A stretch of DNA of 35,564 nucleotides from an uncultured Saprospiraceae bacterium (GTDB lineage: Bacteria; Bacteroidota; Bacteroidia; Chitinophagales; Saprospiraceae). Made by a program: the position numbers and the translations under genes. Positions 31,941 through 35,564 of this stretch are shown here, in pieces (position 1 is the stretch's first letter; each line of letters opens with the position of its first letter). The notes below the pieces were generated by a model, which was given only the letters and a program-made list of their open reading frames with translations, did no database searches and was not told where the DNA came from. The stretch is from contig CALKXE010000073.1 of NCBI GenBank assembly GCA_938003955.1, positions 1-35,564 of the forward strand. The letters are read 5' to 3'.

Positions 31941-32226
31941 TATTAATCGGAAAACACATTTTTTGAAATGCATTCAATTTAATTTCACTTTATACATTAA
32001 TAATTATTATTTTTAGTTGTCGAATAACACGTGATGTATTTAGTATTCTCTAAATCATCAGATGTACTTTTTATTTTAAGTAAACTCATTTGAGGTTTAC
32101 AGCTATTGATCTTCTTAAATTGGTGGTTTGTTTCATGTTTTCTAATGGGAGAGAATATGATGTAGTTAGTTTATTAGATTGAAAGTTCTGTTTGTTTCTG
32201 TGGATTACTTTGTAATAACACTTGCT

Positions 32227-35200
32227 ATGCAATTAAACAGAAAACCAGGTATATCAATTACACTTATTTTCTTTTTTGCAATGCTTAGCGTTGATTTGAG
32301 AGCACAAATTGAGCCTCAACCTTGTGATGATCCTGATAATAATGGAGTGGGTTGTTTTTGTGAAACAGCTGGTATACTTTGTACTCCTGATCAGTTGGAT
32401 GGTTTTGAATTTTCAATGTCAGATGTGTCTAACACTGGTGGTTTGTCGGGAGATTTGTGTCCAGAATTAGTTGATGGTGGTAATCCTCATAATGTAAACT
32501 TTTTCGCTTTTATAGTTTGGTGTGAAACATTAACGTTTGATGTATTAGTTGATTTTTGTGCACCAGGTACAAATACAGGAAGTAATATCAATAATTTTGG
32601 AATTCAAATGGCTTTGTTTGCTGATTGCCCTGGATTACCTGGAGTTGATGATTGGAACACTGTTGAGTGTGTTACTAATGGAGGTGAGACTTGTTTCAAT
32701 TCTGCAGGAGCAGTCCCAAACGCACAAAGCTTTTCGGCATCTGGTTTGGAAATAGGTGCAACATACTATTTTATGGTAGACGGTTGCTTTAGTTCTACTT
32801 GTAAAGTAACGATTGATGTGCAAGGAGTTTGTGGAAATGGCGAAATAACGGATTGGGATACTGGTCTTACTGGTCCCTTAACTGTTTGTGTTGGAGATAC
32901 TGAAACATACACTGCTGAAGATGCTATTGATGGACTTGATGGTGCCGAGGAGTATTACTATTACTTAGACGGAGTACCTTTTATAGACGGTGAAGAATTA
33001 AATAATATCGATGTTACATGGGATACACCAGGTAGCTACGAACTTTGTGTTGATGTTTCTAATCTTCCATGTATTCTTGAATCTGATTCTCCGGCTCAGA
33101 ATTGTATCACAGTATTTGTATCTGGGCCCGGAAATGGAGATATAACAGCTGATCCTGCCATTTTATGTCCAGATGAAACAAGTAATATCTCGGTGAGTAA
33201 TAATAATACAGATCCACTATTATCAAATTACATTATTATAGTCGGTCCAGATGGGACTGTCGTGCAAATCGTGGAAGGATTGACAACAACACTCACTTAT
33301 GATATGTGTGGAGAGTTTACAGCATATTATTACAGTTTTCTTACTTCGCAAAATCCTACAATTCCTGTAGTTGGAGATGTTTGGGTTTTACCTGATTGTT
33401 TAGCGAGTTGTTGTTCATTGGAGGATGTTGTAATTACTTTTGAAGATGATGAACTGCCAGTATTTACAACTGAGCCAGGCGATTTAACGCTTGATTGTGC
33501 AGATGATATAGCTGCGGACGAACCTTTGACCTGGACAGATAATTGCGCAGGTACAGGAATGGCAATGCCTGACGTTGTTGAAAATTATACCTTGTGTGAT
33601 GGTGGATCAGTGGTTAGAACATGGACCTTTACAGATAGTTGTGCCAATACAGTAGAACACATACAAACCATAACGATTGATCCTATACCACTGGCAGTGT
33701 TTACAACCATGCCTGGGGATAGTATTATTAATTGTGATACAGCGCAAATTTTTGTTCCACTAATCTTAGATTATACAAATTCTGCAGCGGGAGCGTGTGA
33801 TATTACTGGATCTGTCATTCCAACTTCCGTTGGAACATTTGACTTATGTGGTAGTTCAGTAACCTATACTTGGGAATATGAGGATATGTGTGAAAGAACA
33901 ATAACTTGGTCTCAAGTAGTAACTGTTCAAGAAGTCGGAGCGGCGAATGACTTTATTGATCCTCCAGGTCCTATTACTATTACCTGTGAAGAATGGTTAA
34001 CCTTTGTACCTGAAACCTTAGATTATTCTAATGATCAGGATGGAACTTGTTCTATTAGTGGGTCAGTAGATGCCGTTACAATCGATACCCATGATCCATG
34101 TGGAAATGATATTACTTACACTTGGGAATTTACGGATGTATGTAATAGGATGATAACACATTCTCAAGTTGTTACTGTCGAGATAACACCCGAAGCGGCC
34201 TTTGTAGATGCACCAGGCCCAGTAACAATTGATTGTGATGAACTACAGACATTTACCCCAGCGATACTAACCTATACCAATGGTGGAACAGGCGCATGTC
34301 AGATAGAAGGAACAATCGATGCAGTAGGAGATGGAACGTTAGATATTTGTGGTAACATGGTTACCTACACATGGGAATTTGAAGATGATTGCGATCGAAT
34401 GATTACACACATGCAGACAGTTACTGTAACACCAGTACCAGAAGCTGCTTTCGTAGATCCTCCTGCAGATGTTACTATTACATGTGATGAATTACAAGTA
34501 TTTACACCAGCTATACTTACCTATACTAATGGTGGTACAGGCGCATGTATGATAGAGGGAACAATCGATGCAGTAGGAGATGGGACCTTAGATATCTGTG
34601 GTAATATGGTTACCTACACTTGGGAATTTGAAGATGATTGTGATCGAATGATTACACACATGCAAACAGTTACAGTTACACCAGTACCAGAAGCCGCTTT
34701 CGTAGACCCTCCTGCAGATGTTACTATTACATGTGATGAATTACAGACATTCACGCCTGCAATTTTAACCTATACAAATGGCGGAACAGGCGCATGTCTG
34801 ATAGAAGGAACTGCCGATCCAGTCGGTGATGGCACTTTAGATATTTGCGGTAATATGGTTACCTATACATGGGACTTTGTAGACGATTGTGGCCGACCAA
34901 TAACCCATAGTCAGACAGTTACAGTAGAACCTATTCCGCTAGCTGCTTTCGTAGACCCACCGGGAAGTATTACGATCAATTGTGATGCATTGCAAACCTT
35001 CACTCCTGCCGTACTTAGTTACACAAACGGTGGAACAGGAGGCTGTTTAATTGAAGGAATGATAGATCCCGTCGGAGACGGCGTATTAGATATATGTGGA
35101 AACATGGTTACCTATACATGGGATTTTGTAGACGATTGTGGTCGACCAATAACCCATAGCCAAACAGTAACAGTTGAACCAATCGCCCCACCAGCATTCA

Positions 35201-35564
35201 TAGATCCACCGGCGGATGAAACAGTCGATTGTGGAGCAAAGCCGAATGCAGGAGAAGGGCCACTATTGAGTTATACTAATGGAGGAACGGATGCTTGTGA
35301 AACAGCAGGAGATATAACACCAACAGAAGCATACAATGTGACGGAATGTGGTGGAACCATCGTTTATACATGGACATTTACAGATGATTGTCTCAACGAA
35401 ATAACAGAAACACAAACAATAACAGTAAGTCCAGCACCTCAAGCGCAATTCGAAGACTTACCACCATCAAGCATTACAATCGAATGTAATGAAAACACAG
35501 ACAATGGTCCTGATTTAATAGTGACCAACAATGAAAGTGGGGACTGCTTAATCGAAGATACAGT
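32227..35564 (+). CDS. Giant secreted Cys-rich repeat protein, 3' partial (at least 1112 aa)
   Basis: Open frame from ATG 32227 to the window edge without a stop. Residues 1-27 are a signal peptide (MQLNRKPGISITLIFFFAML, ending RAQ). Residues 30-205 form a Cys-rich domain (PCDDPDNNGVGCFCETAG) with a lectin/jelly-roll-like look (NVNFFAFIVWC ... IQMALFADCPG). A PKD-like part follows (about 215-310, DVTWDTPGSYELCVDVSN). From about residue 410, Ig/HYR-like repeats of 79-85 residues begin at 33454, 33691, 33937, 34192, 34441, 34690, 34939, 35188 and 35440 (cut). A typical unit has four Cys (positions 15, 36, 53, 67) and the YTWEFEDDC motif. Expected to be a T9SS-exported or surface adhesin-like protein; its C-terminus is not visible, so that is inference. 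Confidence 0.85.
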   Translation, partial: MQLNRKPGISITLIFFFAMLSVDLRAQIEPQPCDDPDNNGVGCFCETAGILCTPDQLDGFEFSMSDVSNTGGLSGDLCPELVDGGNPHNVNFFAFIVWCETLTFDVLVDFCAPGTNTGSNINNFGIQMALFADCPGLPGVDDWNTVECVTNGGETCFNSAGAVPNAQSFSASGLEIGATYYFMVDGCFSSTCKVTIDVQGVCGNGEITDWDTGLTGPLTVCVGDTETYTAEDAIDGLDGAEEYYYYLDGVPFIDGEELNNIDVTWDTPGSYELCVDVSNLPCILESDSPAQNCITVFVSGPGNGDITADPAILCPDETSNISVSNNNTDPLLSNYIIIVGPDGTVVQIVEGLTTTLTYDMCGEFTAYYYSFLTSQNPTIPVVGDVWVLPDCLASCCSLEDVVITFEDDELPVFTTEPGDLTLDCADDIAADEPLTWTDNCAGTGMAMPDVVENYTLCDGGSVVRTWTFTDSCANTVEHIQTITIDPIPLAVFTTMPGDSIINCDTAQIFVPLILDYTNSAAGACDITGSVIPTSVGTFDLCGSSVTYTWEYEDMCERTITWSQVVTVQEVGAANDFIDPPGPITITCEEWLTFVPETLDYSNDQDGTCSISGSVDAVTIDTHDPCGNDITYTWEFTDVCNRMITHSQVVTVEITPEAAFVDAPGPVTIDCDELQTFTPAILTYTNGGTGACQIEGTIDAVGDGTLDICGNMVTYTWEFEDDCDRMITHMQTVTVTPVPEAAFVDPPADVTITCDELQVFTPAILTYTNGGTGACMIEGTIDAVGDGTLDICGNMVTYTWEFEDDCDRMITHMQTVTVTPVPEAAFVDPPADVTITCDELQTFTPAILTYTNGGTGACLIEGTADPVGDGTLDICGNMVTYTWDFVDDCGRPITHSQTVTVEPIPLAAFVDPPGSITINCDALQTFTPAVLSYTNGGTGGCLIEGMIDPVGDGVLDICGNMVTYTWDFVDDCGRPITHSQTVTVEPIAPPAFIDPPADETVDCGAKPNAGEGPLLSYTNGGTDACETAGDITPTEAYNVTECGGTIVYTWTFTDDCLNEITETQTITVSPAPQAQFEDLPPSSITIECNENTDNGPDLIVTNNESGDCLIEDT
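33454..35564 (+). repeat. Tandem 237-255 bp coding repeats (eight full, one partial)
   Basis: Start-to-start distances are 237, 246, 255, 249, 249, 249, 249 and 252 bases, all multiples of three. Units starting at 34192, 34441 and 34690 share long identical stretches and differ mainly at third codon positions, so they expanded recently and are under selection for protein sequence. Edge units are more diverged. Confidence 0.9.

Overview
This window looks like chromosome from a low-GC member of the Bacteroidota, most likely Saprospiraceae-like. The signs are a type IX secretion (T9SS) C-terminal sorting domain, a TonB-dependent receptor with a carboxypeptidase-regulatory-like N-terminal domain, a DUF5916 outer-membrane protein, an FG-GAP/ASPIC lipoprotein, a giant Cys-rich Ig/HYR-like repeat protein, and many perfect copies of the Bacteroidota -7 promoter box TAnnTTTG with few Shine-Dalgarno sequences. 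The assignment is inferred from gene families; there is no rRNA here.

Layout. 1-2400: end of a flippase-like membrane protein, two tiny membrane proteins and a SAM methyltransferase. 2450-10400: envelope and export genes: a secreted lysine-rich protein with a PBCV-basic-adaptor-like tail, a T9SS-tagged dihaem cytochrome c peroxidase, DUF5916, a TonB receptor and a DUF2147 protein. 10403-11340: a gene-free stretch with three paralogous, structured, about 150-nt elements on the minus strand, each ending in an intrinsic terminator. This is the best candidate for something undescribed. 11341-15061: radA, a DCC-family protein, tRNA-Leu(GAG) with a decayed tandem copy, a GT4 glycosyltransferase and tRNA-Leu(UAG). 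15231-18938: the tig-clpP-clpX protein quality-control cluster, with a MITE-like insert and a long terminator between clpP and clpX. 19019-25778: an FG-GAP/ASPIC lipoprotein, a TMTC-like membrane TPR protein and two GT2 glycosyltransferases. 26124-31940: core information genes (frr, a zinc peptidase, serS, rho, rpmH, rnpA). 32227 to the end: the first 1112 residues of a giant secreted repeat protein.

How the genes fit together. Trigger factor, ClpP and ClpX handle folding and degradation of cytosolic proteins. The GT2 at 23536 (which may charge a polyprenyl carrier) lies head to head with the TMTC-like protein (which may use such a donor), a plausible protein or envelope glycosylation pair. 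Several exported proteins (peroxidase, K-rich protein, ASPIC lipoprotein, giant repeat protein) suggest a cell that invests in surface and secreted proteins. serS and rho diverge from one compact promoter region, and rpmH-rnpA is the usual ribosome/RNase P pair.

Limits. All calls come from reading motifs by eye. No homology, covariance or promoter search was run. rpmH and the terminal giant gene were translated directly from the bases.
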